Assembly (NCBI GenBank): GCA_900318915.1
Contig: ONMI01000011.1
Location: 1-61,693, forward strand
Length of the DNA: 61,693 bases
Source of the DNA: an uncultured Prevotellaceae bacterium
Lineage (GTDB): Bacteria > Bacteroidota > Bacteroidia > Bacteroidales > Bacteroidaceae
Direction of reading: 5' to 3'
Shown: positions 1-8,717 of the stretch, one piece after another
Position numbering within the stretch: position 1 is the stretch's first letter
Layout: the number at the start of each line of letters is the position of its first letter
Notes under the pieces: model-generated
Database searches by the model: none
Seen by the model: the letters and a program-made list of their open reading frames with translations, nothing else
Told to the model about the DNA's origin: nothing
Position numbers and translations under genes: made by a program

Positions 1-551
1 GACAGCTGGAAGGTGAGGTTTTTGCTGTCGAGGTCGATAACATCCTGATCGAAGACTTTGGTGACGCCGAAGGTGTAGCGGGCATCGATCACGAAATTAT
101 AGAACTCATAGGAGAGTCCCACGGGAATGGCGAAGTCGAAAGTATTGACAGCCTCATCCATATCGACCGACATTTTACCACCATCTATCTTGCTGCTGAG
201 ATTGATGCCCGGCTGAATACCTGCCTTGAGGGCAAATCCCTTGAAGAGATAGAAGTTGGCCACGATAGGAACGGTGAGGTAGTCAATTTTGTACTTAACA
301 TCCGTCTTATCCAGTTCAGCACCCTGCTGTGAATAGTTGAGACCCATACCGAGGCTGAATTTATTAGCCAGCGTATACTCAAACTCAGCACCGGCAATCA
401 TGCCCACGCGAGCTTTTGTATCATCGGTATTGTTGAAGTCAGCTGCGCTGAAACCGATACGGGGCTGAACGGTGAGTGAACCCACTTCATGCTGTGCGAA
501 AGCACCGATTGTAGCCATCATAAAGGCTGCTACGATAATAAACTTTTTCAT
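1..551 (-). CDS. PorT-family outer membrane beta-barrel protein (3' end outside window)
   Basis: The visible part encodes about 183 residues read on the minus strand from an ATG at 551; the stop lies beyond position 1. It opens with a signal peptide (MKKFIIVAAFMMATIGAFAQ) and continues with alternating short beta strands such as FSLGMGLNYSQQGAEL and YLTVPIVANFYLF, typical of the small porin-family/PorT-like eight-stranded barrels of Bacteroidetes. The role in this family is usually unknown: an outer membrane protein of moderate size without plug domain. The start is supported by a well-formed promoter 90 bp upstream. The substrate cannot be told from sequence. Confidence 0.8.
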   Translation of the reverse strand, partial: MKKFIIVAAFMMATIGAFAQHEVGSLTVQPRIGFSAADFNNTDDTKARVGMIAGAEFEYTLANKFSLGMGLNYSQQGAELDKTDVKYKIDYLTVPIVANFYLFKGFALKAGIQPGINLSSKIDGGKMSVDMDEAVNTFDFAIPVGLSYEFYNFVIDARYTFGVTKVFDQDVIDLDSKNLTFQL

Positions 552-642
552 TTTACTTTTTTAGTTATGTTAATTAAAAACTAAAGACCCGTCGGGGCGA
601 TTTTTTACATGACTGCCCTCCGGGTTATCATCTAATCAAATG

Positions 643-673
643 CAAAATTAAACAAAATTATCAAACAAACAAA
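643..673 (-). promoter_or_regulatory. Bacteroidetes-type promoter of the outer membrane protein gene
   Basis: On the minus strand a TTTG (673-670) lies 19 bp before TAATTTTG (650-643), matching the TTTG-N19-TAnnTTTG consensus. A second TAATTTTG occurs at 660-653. The transcript would carry a leader of roughly 85 nt before the ATG at 551. Confidence 0.6.
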
Positions 674-795
674 AAAAATGTAAAAAAAGTATGCTAAAAG
701 CCCGATACTGATGCAATTTTCACTCCAAAAAGACAAAAGTGTATAAAAATGCAGCACAAATTTGCAATCAGTTAAAAAAAACACCCTAAAAAGCA

Positions 796-825
796 TTGAT
801 TTACTAATAATTTTCTCTATTTTTG
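796..825 (+). promoter_or_regulatory. Promoter of the three-gene secreted-protein operon
   Basis: TTG at 796-798, 19 bp spacer, then TATTTTTG at 818-825, a match to the Bacteroidetes sigma-ABfr consensus. The downstream ATG at 843 would leave a leader of only about 10 nt. Confidence 0.6.
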
Positions 826-842
826 TCTCAAAATTGAATTAG

Positions 843-3710
843 ATGAAACATTTCTACACTTTTTTATTGTTATTATTCACAAATTATGCGGCCGCACAAA
901 AGCCCCTGGTACTGATAGAAGAATTCACCAATACCGGTTGTAATCCCTGCGCCGCCTGGTCGCCCACGCTGGACCAAGTGATCAACGAGCGTCTTGGCGA
1001 CTGCATCGCCATCAAATACCACAGCGTCTACCCCGACAACGGCGACGAGTTCTACAACTACGACCCTACGGCCCAGCAAACACGGATCGACTTTTACGGT
1101 GTGGACGGTGTGCCCGCCACCTTTGTGAACGGCACCGTGATAGGCGAGCGCACCTATGAGATGATGAACACGGCGATAGACCATTTTCTCTCTCAGCCCA
1201 AGCGCTATGCCCTGAGCGTGAGCAAGACGATAGTGAACCACCAGTTGAGCGTCAATGTCGCCGTGACCCCCCAAGGCAGCGAGGATCCCTCCCACCTGCG
1301 CCTGTTTGTGGCTGCGATTGAAGAGTACCTCATCCCCACCCGCCCCTGCAACAACGGCGAGACCGAGCTGCAGTACACCCTCCGCAAGCTGCTCACCGGC
1401 GGTGAAGGTATGGAGATGGGCAATGCGTGGGAGGCCGGCACGAGCCACAGCTACGACCTGTCGTGGGACATCGACTTCATGAACGACGAGCAGCAACTCG
1501 GCGTTGTGGCCTTTGTGCAAGACATGGAGACAAAGGAGGTGCTCGGCACCGCCTACTGCGAGCCCGGCTCCGAGCAGGAGAACCACCCCACCCTGATGCG
1601 GCTGACGGACACTCCCGACCTGATATGCGTGTCGAACTATTACGGGCAAGTGATATTCCGCAACAGCGGGAGCAACACGCTGACCAGCGCCCAAATGAAC
1701 GTGGAGGTGAACGGTGCCGTGAAGCAATACCCCTGGAGCGGCCACCTGCAATACCTGGAGCGTGACACCCTGGCCTTTGCCGACTTCCGCGACTTCCCCT
1801 TGAGCGCCGGCGAGAACCAGGTAAAGATCTGGATGAGCGACATCAACGGCACCCAAAGCGTGAGCAACACGCTGACCAGCCAATTTGAGAACTCCGTTCA
1901 AGCCACCTACAGCGTTCAGTTGCGCCTCTACACCGACAAGAAGCCCGAGGAGACCACCTGGAAGGTGTACAACTCGGCCGGCGACGTGGTGCGCGAGGGC
2001 GGTCCCTACGAAGGCGCCCGCAAGCTCTACACCGAGAATCTGGAGCTGACCGAAGACGACTGCTATCTGCTGGAGCTGGAAGACGCCGGCGGCGACGGCA
2101 TCAAAGGCAGCTACGGCAACGGCTACTACCAGCTCTACCAGGTGAGCTCAGACGGCAAGACCTCTCGTCTGACCCAAGGCGACTATACCGGCAGTGTGTG
2201 CGACGTCTACTTCCACCTGACCGGCACCCCCAAGGCCAAGAAGCGCCTGGTGCTCTTCGAAGAGTTCACCAACACCAGCTGCGACCCCTGCTCCGACTTC
2301 TCCCCCTCGCTCGACAAGACCATCAACGAGCGTATGGGCGACATGGTGGCCGTGACCTACCACATCAACTTCCCCTCCAACCGCGACCCCTTCTACCTGG
2401 CCAATCCCGACGACGCCATGGCCCGTGCCGGCTACTACGACGTGACCGGTGTGCCCTCGCTGCGTGTGGACGGCGAGCGTGCCGGTGCCCACGGTTTTGA
2501 AGACCAGCTCGACAGCTATATCGACATAGCCGGCGCCGTAGCCCCCCAAGTGGACCTTGACGCAGAAGCCAGTCTGACCGACGGTCAGCTCACCGTGGGT
2601 GTGAGCGTGGCGCCTGAAAATATCGCCGACGGCAGCGACCTGCGGCTCCACGTGGCGGTGGTGGAAGAGCAAGTGGTGTGGGACGAGCCCGCCCCCAACG
2701 GCGAGAAATCATGGAACTACGTGATGCGCGCCATGCTGCCCACGGCAGAAGGCGAGGTGCTGCCCGCCGACCTGCCCCTTACCGTGCCCACCCGCTACGA
2801 ATACACCTGGCCGGTAGCCAACTTCTACGACGAGACCGAGCTGGGCATTGTGACCTTCGTACAGGACAACACCACCAAGAAGGTCCTGGGTGCCTGCTAC
2901 ACCCCCCGCCCCACCGGCAGCAAGCAAGCCGCCAAGATACTGAGTCTGCTCCATCTGCCCGACCGCATCTGCCAGCCCCAGTTCACTTGTGACCTGCGGG
3001 TGCGGAACACCGGGCGCGAGCCCCTGACCAGCGCCACCATCAACGTGCGCATAAACGGCGCCCTTCAGTCCACCCCGTGGAGCGGCCGCATGGACTATCT
3101 TGACATCGACACCCTTCACGTGCCCCTCTTCGACAGTTTTCCGCTGTCGGAAGGAAGCCCCAACGAGGTGGAGATCTGGCTGTCTGAGTTGAACGGCGGT
3201 GCTGAGGAGAGCGTGCACAAGACCTTCAGCCTGGCCAACGCCCACAAAGCCCAAAACGCTGTGCGCCTCACCCTGATGACCGACAACGCCCCCGAGGAGA
3301 CCACCTGGAAGGTGTACAACTCGCTCGGCGACGTGGTGTGCGAGGGCGGTCCCTACACCGAGAAGAGGAAGAAACACGTGACCGACCTGCCCCTTACCGC
3401 CGACGACTGCTACCTGCTTGAGTTCTGTGACGCCGGCGGCAACGGCATCACCGGCGAGAACGGCCGCGGCTACTACATGCTGCACGAGGTGAACGCCGAC
3501 GGCCAGACCCGCCTGCTGGTACAGGCCGACTACACCGGTGCCACCCATCAGGTGTACTTCAGTCTTCAGCATGCCCAGCAGCTCGGCATCGAGCCGGCCA
3601 CCGCTGCGCAAGAATCCACCCCCCAGCGCTACGACCTGCAAGGCCGCCGCGTATCGCCCCACCACCGCGGCATCTACATAGAAAACGCGAAGAAGAAAAT
3701 AAACCCATAA
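843..3710 (+). CDS. Secreted Omp28-related protein with two tandem thioredoxin-like modules
   Basis: 955 residues. A signal peptide (about residues 1-19) is followed by two copies of the same module of about 447 residues. Each module opens with a thioredoxin-like domain with a CxxC motif in the Omp28-like context EEFTNTxCxPC (Cys33/Cys36 and Cys480/Cys483) and a later cis-proline motif (GVPATF, GVPSLR), and ends with a beta-rich domain sharing PEETTWKVYNSxGDVV and GDGI/GNGI blocks. The protein closes with a Prevotella-type sorting tail (YDLQGRRVSPHHRGIYIENAKKK). The family is the Omp28-related proteins of Bacteroidetes; a thiol-disulfide role outside the cell is possible but unproven. First gene of an apparent operon with the next two secreted proteins (10 bp to the next start). 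The intact CxxC in both halves suggests both are functional. Confidence 0.85.
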   Translation: MKHFYTFLLLLFTNYAAAQKPLVLIEEFTNTGCNPCAAWSPTLDQVINERLGDCIAIKYHSVYPDNGDEFYNYDPTAQQTRIDFYGVDGVPATFVNGTVIGERTYEMMNTAIDHFLSQPKRYALSVSKTIVNHQLSVNVAVTPQGSEDPSHLRLFVAAIEEYLIPTRPCNNGETELQYTLRKLLTGGEGMEMGNAWEAGTSHSYDLSWDIDFMNDEQQLGVVAFVQDMETKEVLGTAYCEPGSEQENHPTLMRLTDTPDLICVSNYYGQVIFRNSGSNTLTSAQMNVEVNGAVKQYPWSGHLQYLERDTLAFADFRDFPLSAGENQVKIWMSDINGTQSVSNTLTSQFENSVQATYSVQLRLYTDKKPEETTWKVYNSAGDVVREGGPYEGARKLYTENLELTEDDCYLLELEDAGGDGIKGSYGNGYYQLYQVSSDGKTSRLTQGDYTGSVCDVYFHLTGTPKAKKRLVLFEEFTNTSCDPCSDFSPSLDKTINERMGDMVAVTYHINFPSNRDPFYLANPDDAMARAGYYDVTGVPSLRVDGERAGAHGFEDQLDSYIDIAGAVAPQVDLDAEASLTDGQLTVGVSVAPENIADGSDLRLHVAVVEEQVVWDEPAPNGEKSWNYVMRAMLPTAEGEVLPADLPLTVPTRYEYTWPVANFYDETELGIVTFVQDNTTKKVLGACYTPRPTGSKQAAKILSLLHLPDRICQPQFTCDLRVRNTGREPLTSATINVRINGALQSTPWSGRMDYLDIDTLHVPLFDSFPLSEGSPNEVEIWLSELNGGAEESVHKTFSLANAHKAQNAVRLTLMTDNAPEETTWKVYNSLGDVVCEGGPYTEKRKKHVTDLPLTADDCYLLEFCDAGGNGITGENGRGYYMLHEVNADGQTRLLVQADYTGATHQVYFSLQHAQQLGIEPATAAQESTPQRYDLQGRRVSPHHRGIYIENAKKKINP

Positions 3711-3720
3711 ACAAAAACCT

Positions 3721-5331
3721 ATGAAAAGACTGTACGCATTACTCTTAGGAGGGCTGGCCGTATTGCCCGCCTTCTCACAGTGGAACACCAACGCCACCCC
3801 CACCTGCATCTACGATGCCACCGGGCACGGTGACTATTACGCCTGCAACCCCAAAGCTGTTCGCACGGCCGACAAGAAGACCTGGATATCCTGGCGCACG
3901 TCGGGCCGCAAGGAAGTGAACGGTATTGGGCGCGGGGCCGTGTGCACCTACCTCCAGTTGCTCGACAAGGACGGTGTGCCCCAATTCAGCGAGCCCATCC
4001 AGGTGAACGACCACGTCACCCCCTCCTGGTGGTCAGAATACGGCCTTCAGGTGGCCTCCGACGGTTCCGCCATTGTGACGGTGGCCGACGGCCGTGCCGA
4101 AGAGGCCTTCATGTCTGACGATCAGGACATCGTCTACCACTTCAGTCCGGCCATCTACAAGATAGACCAGCAGGGCAACTTCCTATGGGGCGAGGACGGC
4201 ATCGCCTACACGGAATACACCAATGCCCCCTACACCAACTGCTATGTGGTTGGCGACGACACCTACTTCATCTTCTACAACACATCAGAAGACGGTACGG
4301 GAGTTTCGGACGACATGAGCCATATCGGCGTCTTCATCCAGCGCATCAACAGCGACGGCACCGAAGGCTGGGACACCCCCCTGCCCTGGGCCGACGACTT
4401 CATCCAGCCCCAGATAATTCCCTCGCTCGACGGTTCAATGCTGCTTTTCGACAAGAGTCCGGAAGGCTCGCTGGTGCACCGTCTGAACCGCGACTTCGAC
4501 GAGCTGTGGGGCGACCCGGTGGTATACGATGACCACAAATACGACGGCTATGCCATGAACCACTACTGCATAGCCCCCGACGGCAAGGGCGGCGCTGCTG
4601 TGGCCTTTGTGCGCAATGTGGGTCAGTTCTCGCACAACATCCGCGTGCAGCACATCAACGCCGACGGTTCGCTCGGATTCGGTCTGACCGGACTTGATGC
4701 CGCCAACACCGAGGACAACGACTACGACTACTGCGGCATAGCCGTGAATCCGAAGACCGAGGAGATACTGGTAGACTTTGAGTCGCAGCTTCCCAACTCC
4801 TACGACGTGATGCTTCAGAAGTTCAGCTACGACGGCGACTATCTCTTCGACGAGATGGGTCTGTCGATAGCCAGCAAAGACCTGAACAATGCCTATGCCT
4901 TCGGCAAGGTGGGCTGCGGTGCTGTGGGCGAGAGCGACTGGATTGTGATTTACCGCGACGTGCAGGCCTGGGTGAACGCTTCGTTCATTATCCGCCGCTA
5001 CGACAGCGAGGGCAACCGCATCTGGACCCGCACCATCGGCCGCGAGATAGACCCCACCAGCATCAGCTACTTTGTGGAAGACGAAGCCACCTATCTTATC
5101 TACCGCGAGACCCGCGAGAACAAGGAGCCCGGCATCAAGATATTCCGCATAGGCAACGACGGCAGCTACAATGTGACCTACCCCGACGACCTGGGTGTGG
5201 AGCAAGTGACCCCGACGGCCAGCGGCGAGGCCCAATACTTCGACGCCAACGGAAGGCAGTTGCCGAAAGCCCAGAAGGGCCTCACCATTGTGCGCAAGAG
5301 CGACGGCACGGTAGAGAAGCACCTGCGATAA
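3721..5331 (+). CDS. Secreted protein of unknown function with C-terminal sorting-type tail
   Basis: 536 residues with a clear signal peptide (MKRLYALLLGGLAVLPAFSQ). The rest is a series of beta-propeller-like segments (repeated stretches such as VQHINADGSLGF, IDQQGNFLWGEDG, RINSDGTEGWD, RRYDSEGNRIW, where a hydrophobic strand precedes a DG/G turn and an aromatic), so a WD/beta-propeller-like fold is plausible. It ends in a shortened tail (QYFDANGRQLPKAQKGLTIV) resembling those of its neighbours but without the usual NGKK. It follows the Omp28-like gene by 10 bp and is probably co-transcribed. I do not recognise a named family. Confidence 0.75.
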   Translation: MKRLYALLLGGLAVLPAFSQWNTNATPTCIYDATGHGDYYACNPKAVRTADKKTWISWRTSGRKEVNGIGRGAVCTYLQLLDKDGVPQFSEPIQVNDHVTPSWWSEYGLQVASDGSAIVTVADGRAEEAFMSDDQDIVYHFSPAIYKIDQQGNFLWGEDGIAYTEYTNAPYTNCYVVGDDTYFIFYNTSEDGTGVSDDMSHIGVFIQRINSDGTEGWDTPLPWADDFIQPQIIPSLDGSMLLFDKSPEGSLVHRLNRDFDELWGDPVVYDDHKYDGYAMNHYCIAPDGKGGAAVAFVRNVGQFSHNIRVQHINADGSLGFGLTGLDAANTEDNDYDYCGIAVNPKTEEILVDFESQLPNSYDVMLQKFSYDGDYLFDEMGLSIASKDLNNAYAFGKVGCGAVGESDWIVIYRDVQAWVNASFIIRRYDSEGNRIWTRTIGREIDPTSISYFVEDEATYLIYRETRENKEPGIKIFRIGNDGSYNVTYPDDLGVEQVTPTASGEAQYFDANGRQLPKAQKGLTIVRKSDGTVEKHLR

Positions 5332-5379
5332 CAACAGAGAGACCATAACCCCAATATTAATGAACCAAACAACGAGCTT

Positions 5380-8238
5380 ATGAAAAAGAGACTATCTTTC
5401 TTAGCTTTGGCATTGCTGGCCGTGCTGAGCGCATCGGCCCAGATGATTGCCTACACCGTGCAGACGAAGGTGGAGGGTCCGGCCGGCACCCCCACCGTGA
5501 TAGACCTGCAGGGCAACACAGGCGTTGATTTCTCAGGCCTGATGATAGACGCTGAGGGCAACTTGGAGTTCAACGACGTGATTGACGCCAAGGCCTTCCC
5601 CATCGGCTTCGACTTCGGCTACAACAGCCAGGTGATGAAGTACTTCCTGATAGCCACGAACGGTATGATTCAGCTCTCACCCACCGAGACGGTGAGCAGT
5701 GTGGTGCACAAGAACAACGTGACCGTGTTTACCGACTCGGGCAACCACGACGCCTTCGGTCTTATCATGCGCAACGGCATGTTCGGCTACGACGACACCC
5801 AGATAAGCTACTGGCTGGAGGGCGACGACGTGCTCTGCATCCAATACAAGAATATTGGTATCCAGACCGCCTCATACATGAGCGACAGGAAAGACGTGGC
5901 CAAGGCCACCATCGAGTACCGTCTGTACGGCAAGAGCGGCAACATAGAGATAAAGGTGAGCGGTTTCAAGCCCTACGACGACGCCGATGTGGGCAACTGG
6001 AACTTCATGCGCATCGGCATCCTGGGCGACTCGGGCGACTTCCTGCAGGTGCAGAGCTATGACGGCACTGTGATCAGCGCCAACGACAACAGCATCAGCT
6101 ACACCGCCGAGAGCTATCCCGCCGACGGCACCGTGTACACCTTCGTGGCCCCGGAGCCCTGCGAGACACCCGCCACCGCCCCGAGCGCCCTTGAGCTCAG
6201 CTCCACCAGCACCCAGGTGAGCGGTACCTTCACCGCCGGCAGCAGCGACCACTACCTGGTGATTGCCTCGACCGGTGAACTGACAGCCGGTCCGACAGAC
6301 CAGGCCAAGTATCATGTGGGCGACGAGATAGGCGGCGGCAAGGTGATAGCCATTGTGGAGAGCAATGAATTCCAGAGTGCCGACGACATGGCACAGGCCC
6401 AGGACTACACCATCAGTGTATACGGCTTCAACTCACTCTGCTCAGCAGGTCCGCTCTACAACAGCACCCCCGCCACCGCCAGCATCGCCACGAAGCCCGG
6501 TGCCCCTGAAAGCATCAGCTTCAGCAACATAGGCAAGGAGTCGGTGACGGTGAATGTGGCCGCCACGGGCACTGTGCTTGTGGCCATGACCGACCAGCAA
6601 GGCACCGGCCGTTGGGGCGACTACCTCAATGCAGGCCAGTTTGGTGAGCCCTCGGGCGACTACACCAATGGTCAGGAGATAGACGGCGGCGGCAAAGTAA
6701 TCTACACCGGCGCTGCCGGCGAAGCCATCAACCTGACCGACCTTGAGGCCGGCAAGGCCTACTTCTTCAGAGCCTGGTGCAGCGACGGCCAGGGCGGCTA
6801 CTCCTCGCTCTACGCAGACGCTTCGGTGGTGACCGTGGCCGAGCTTCCCTGGGCGATGACCGTTGACGAGAAGACCGGCTACGACGCCGTTCTGCCCGGC
6901 TGGTCGTTCAACGAGCCCTCCGAATGGAGCAGCGACCCCGATGCGGGCTACATCTTCGACCGCACGAGCTATGCTGATCCAGAGACGGGCGCCCAGGTAT
7001 GGGTGGAGACCCCGTACATTCAGCTTTCGGGCACCGCCAACCGCATCAAGACCAGTCTGGGCGGCAGCTCCGGCGGAGGTTGGATGAGCGGCGACTGGAC
7101 ACTGGGCGAGAATGAGAAGATCGTGTTCCAGTTGACCAAGGACGACAATGAATTTGTCGATGTATACACCATCGACCAGAACAGCGGTGTGACACTTTTG
7201 AAGACCGACTTCACCCCCTTCACCTTCTCGTTCGACGAATATGCCGGTGAGACGGTGCGTCTGCGCATCTTCGTACAGCGCTACACTGCCGGCGACTTCC
7301 GTCTCGGCAAGCTTGTGATAGAGGAGAAACCTGAGGTGGCTGAGCCTATGAACCTGACCGCCACCGAGATTGTGGGCGGCACCGTGACACTGGAGTGGAC
7401 CCCCCAGGGCGACGAGAGCAACTGGGAGTTGGAATACAAGTTGGCCGACGAGGAAGCCTGGAGTGAGCCCGTAGCCACCACCGAGCCCAAGGTGACCCTT
7501 GAGGGACTGGTTGGCGCCACCAAGTACGAAGCCCGTGTACGTGCCGTGGTCGGCGAGAAGCAGAGTGCTTGGAGTGAGGTGGCCGCCTTTACCACCGGAT
7601 TCTCCGTACCGTTCGAGTTCAACCTGTCGGGTGCTCTCGACATGGAAGGCTGGAACACCTACAGCGGTGTGCTTGGCGAGACCACCGAGCTGACCGAAGG
7701 CGGCGACATCATGATACGCCGCATGGGCTGGGGCTCTGTGAGCTACCGCACGCTTTTCAACCCCTACGTGAGCGAGACCAACTCCTGGCTGGTGAGTCCG
7801 CTTCTGGCTCTTGGCGACGATGCCACCACCCAGTACATAGCCAAGCTCGGTCTTCTGCTTCAGTTTGCCGGAAGCGACAGCAATCTCAGCATCAAGATTG
7901 TGGTAGCCAAGGACGGTGAGAACTTCAGTTCGGCCGACGTGATTGGCACCATCAGCAACGACGAGCTTCCCGCCACCGACGAGGAGCCTGTGGAGTACTC
8001 ATTCCCCTTCAGCGGCTACACCGGCAATGTGCGTCTGGGCTACTACATTGAGGGCAGCGGTTCCGACATGACCTGGCTGGAGCTCACCAAGGTAGGTCTG
8101 CTGATAGACACCAGTGCCATCCAGGGCATCAGCGGTGCCGGCACCAACGACGCCGTGTACAGCCTGCAGGGAGTGAAGCTGAACAAGGCCCAGCGCGGTG
8201 TGAACATCATCAACGGCAAGAAAGTGCTGGTGAAGTAA
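5380..8238 (+). CDS. Secreted fibronectin type III / adhesin-like protein with sorting tail
   Basis: 952 residues. Signal peptide MKKRLSFLALALLAVLSASAQ, a beta-rich N-terminal domain, at least two fibronectin type III-like domains (for example the stretch beginning AEPMNLTATEIVGGTVTLEW near residue 650), and a C-terminal jelly-roll-like domain of the choice-of-anchor type. The last residues (VYSLQGVKLNKAQRGVNIINGKKVLVK split as two motifs, GVKLNKAQRG and NGKKVLVK) are the Prevotella-type C-terminal signal. Such proteins are normally exported to the cell surface, probably through a type IX-like route, and serve adhesion or polymer binding; the ligand here is unknown. It is third in the operon and is followed by a strong terminator at 8268. 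Confidence 0.8.
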   Translation: MKKRLSFLALALLAVLSASAQMIAYTVQTKVEGPAGTPTVIDLQGNTGVDFSGLMIDAEGNLEFNDVIDAKAFPIGFDFGYNSQVMKYFLIATNGMIQLSPTETVSSVVHKNNVTVFTDSGNHDAFGLIMRNGMFGYDDTQISYWLEGDDVLCIQYKNIGIQTASYMSDRKDVAKATIEYRLYGKSGNIEIKVSGFKPYDDADVGNWNFMRIGILGDSGDFLQVQSYDGTVISANDNSISYTAESYPADGTVYTFVAPEPCETPATAPSALELSSTSTQVSGTFTAGSSDHYLVIASTGELTAGPTDQAKYHVGDEIGGGKVIAIVESNEFQSADDMAQAQDYTISVYGFNSLCSAGPLYNSTPATASIATKPGAPESISFSNIGKESVTVNVAATGTVLVAMTDQQGTGRWGDYLNAGQFGEPSGDYTNGQEIDGGGKVIYTGAAGEAINLTDLEAGKAYFFRAWCSDGQGGYSSLYADASVVTVAELPWAMTVDEKTGYDAVLPGWSFNEPSEWSSDPDAGYIFDRTSYADPETGAQVWVETPYIQLSGTANRIKTSLGGSSGGGWMSGDWTLGENEKIVFQLTKDDNEFVDVYTIDQNSGVTLLKTDFTPFTFSFDEYAGETVRLRIFVQRYTAGDFRLGKLVIEEKPEVAEPMNLTATEIVGGTVTLEWTPQGDESNWELEYKLADEEAWSEPVATTEPKVTLEGLVGATKYEARVRAVVGEKQSAWSEVAAFTTGFSVPFEFNLSGALDMEGWNTYSGVLGETTELTEGGDIMIRRMGWGSVSYRTLFNPYVSETNSWLVSPLLALGDDATTQYIAKLGLLLQFAGSDSNLSIKIVVAKDGENFSSADVIGTISNDELPATDEEPVEYSFPFSGYTGNVRLGYYIEGSGSDMTWLELTKVGLLIDTSAIQGISGAGTNDAVYSLQGVKLNKAQRGVNIINGKKVLVK

Positions 8239-8267
8239 GACACAGACTAGCACTGATAATCATTTTA

Positions 8268-8298
8268 GGGCGAGACGTTGTGTCTCGCCCTTTATATA
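8268..8298 (+). terminator. Rho-independent terminator after the secreted-protein operon
   Basis: A perfect 9-bp stem GGGCGAGAC/GTCTCGCCC (8268-8276 with 8282-8290), 5-nt loop, followed by TTTATAT. It sits 30 bp after the stop at 8238. Confidence 0.8.
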
Positions 8299-8318
8299 TT
8301 AGAAAAAGGAAAGGGAGC

Positions 8319-8456
8319 TTATTTCTTGCTTTTTTTCCTTTTACGTTTTCTGACCTCCACGACCAAGGCGATAATTGCCACCATCACTCCCAGGACACCT
8401 ACGAGCAGATTGATAATATCGAAATTCTCCTTACAGAAAGTAATCAGTGCGTCCAT
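8319..8456 (-). CDS. Predicted 45-aa single-pass membrane protein
   Basis: A short minus-strand frame from ATG at 8456 to TAA at 8321-8319. The product begins MDALITFCKENFDIINLLVG, has one transmembrane helix (about residues 14-35, ending in VMVAIIALVVEV) and finishes with a strongly basic cytoplasmic tail (RKRKRKKSKK). A TAACTTTG minus-10-like element at 8484-8477 stands about 20 bp ahead of the ATG, so it has its own promoter, and that promoter forms the edge of the 73-bp repeat. The size and topology resemble small membrane proteins or toxins of type I systems, but I see no antitoxin RNA and no recognised family. Function unknown. Confidence 0.55.
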   Translation of the reverse strand: MDALITFCKENFDIINLLVGVLGVMVAIIALVVEVRKRKRKKSKK

Positions 8457-8476
8457 ATCGATGAATATTGTTTCGG

Positions 8477-8484
8477 CAAAGTTA
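8477..8484 (-). promoter_or_regulatory. Minus-7 promoter element of the 45-aa membrane protein gene
   Basis: TAACTTTG on the minus strand matches TAnnTTTG. All but its last G is made of the first bases of the repeat unit starting at 8478. No clear minus-33 element was found at the usual distance; that region lies inside the repeat. Confidence 0.45.
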
Positions 8485-8563
8485 CGGAAAGTCGAGTGGA
8501 AAACAAAAAGAATTCATTCTTTTCTTTTCCCGAGACGGAGTAACTTATCTAAAGTTACGGAAA
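8478..8563. repeat. One full and one partial copy of a 73-bp palindromic repeat
   Basis: The unit at 8478-8550 starts AAAGTTACGG and ends GTAACTTATCT; these ends are inverted repeats (AAGTTAC/GTAACTT) and the middle holds a second inverted repeat around AAAGAATTCATTCTTT. The first 13 bases recur right after it (8551-8563), giving the same 73-bp period as the three-copy array at 54913-55131. The stretch ATTCTTTTCTTTTCCCGAGA is identical in both loci. It is not part of any gene. Confidence 0.8.
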
Positions 8564-8658
8564 AATATGAGCAGGACAAAAAACAACTCTTTTTTAAGCC
8601 GAGAAACAGCCTGCGCTCTCATGACATTGGGAAAAAACGGTGCGGAGCAGTAAAGACG

Positions 8659-8700
8659 AAGAAACCGGGTCCCCTTGGCGGGAACCCGGTTTCTTGTTTT
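8659..8700 (-). terminator. Terminator of the nuo operon
   Basis: A 12-bp perfect stem AAGAAACCGGGT/ACCCGGTTTCTT (8659-8670 with 8684-8695) lies just beyond the nuoN stop. Between here and the repeat at 8563 I see no supported gene. Confidence 0.7.
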
Positions 8701-8717
8701 ATAAAGCGGCAGTAAGC

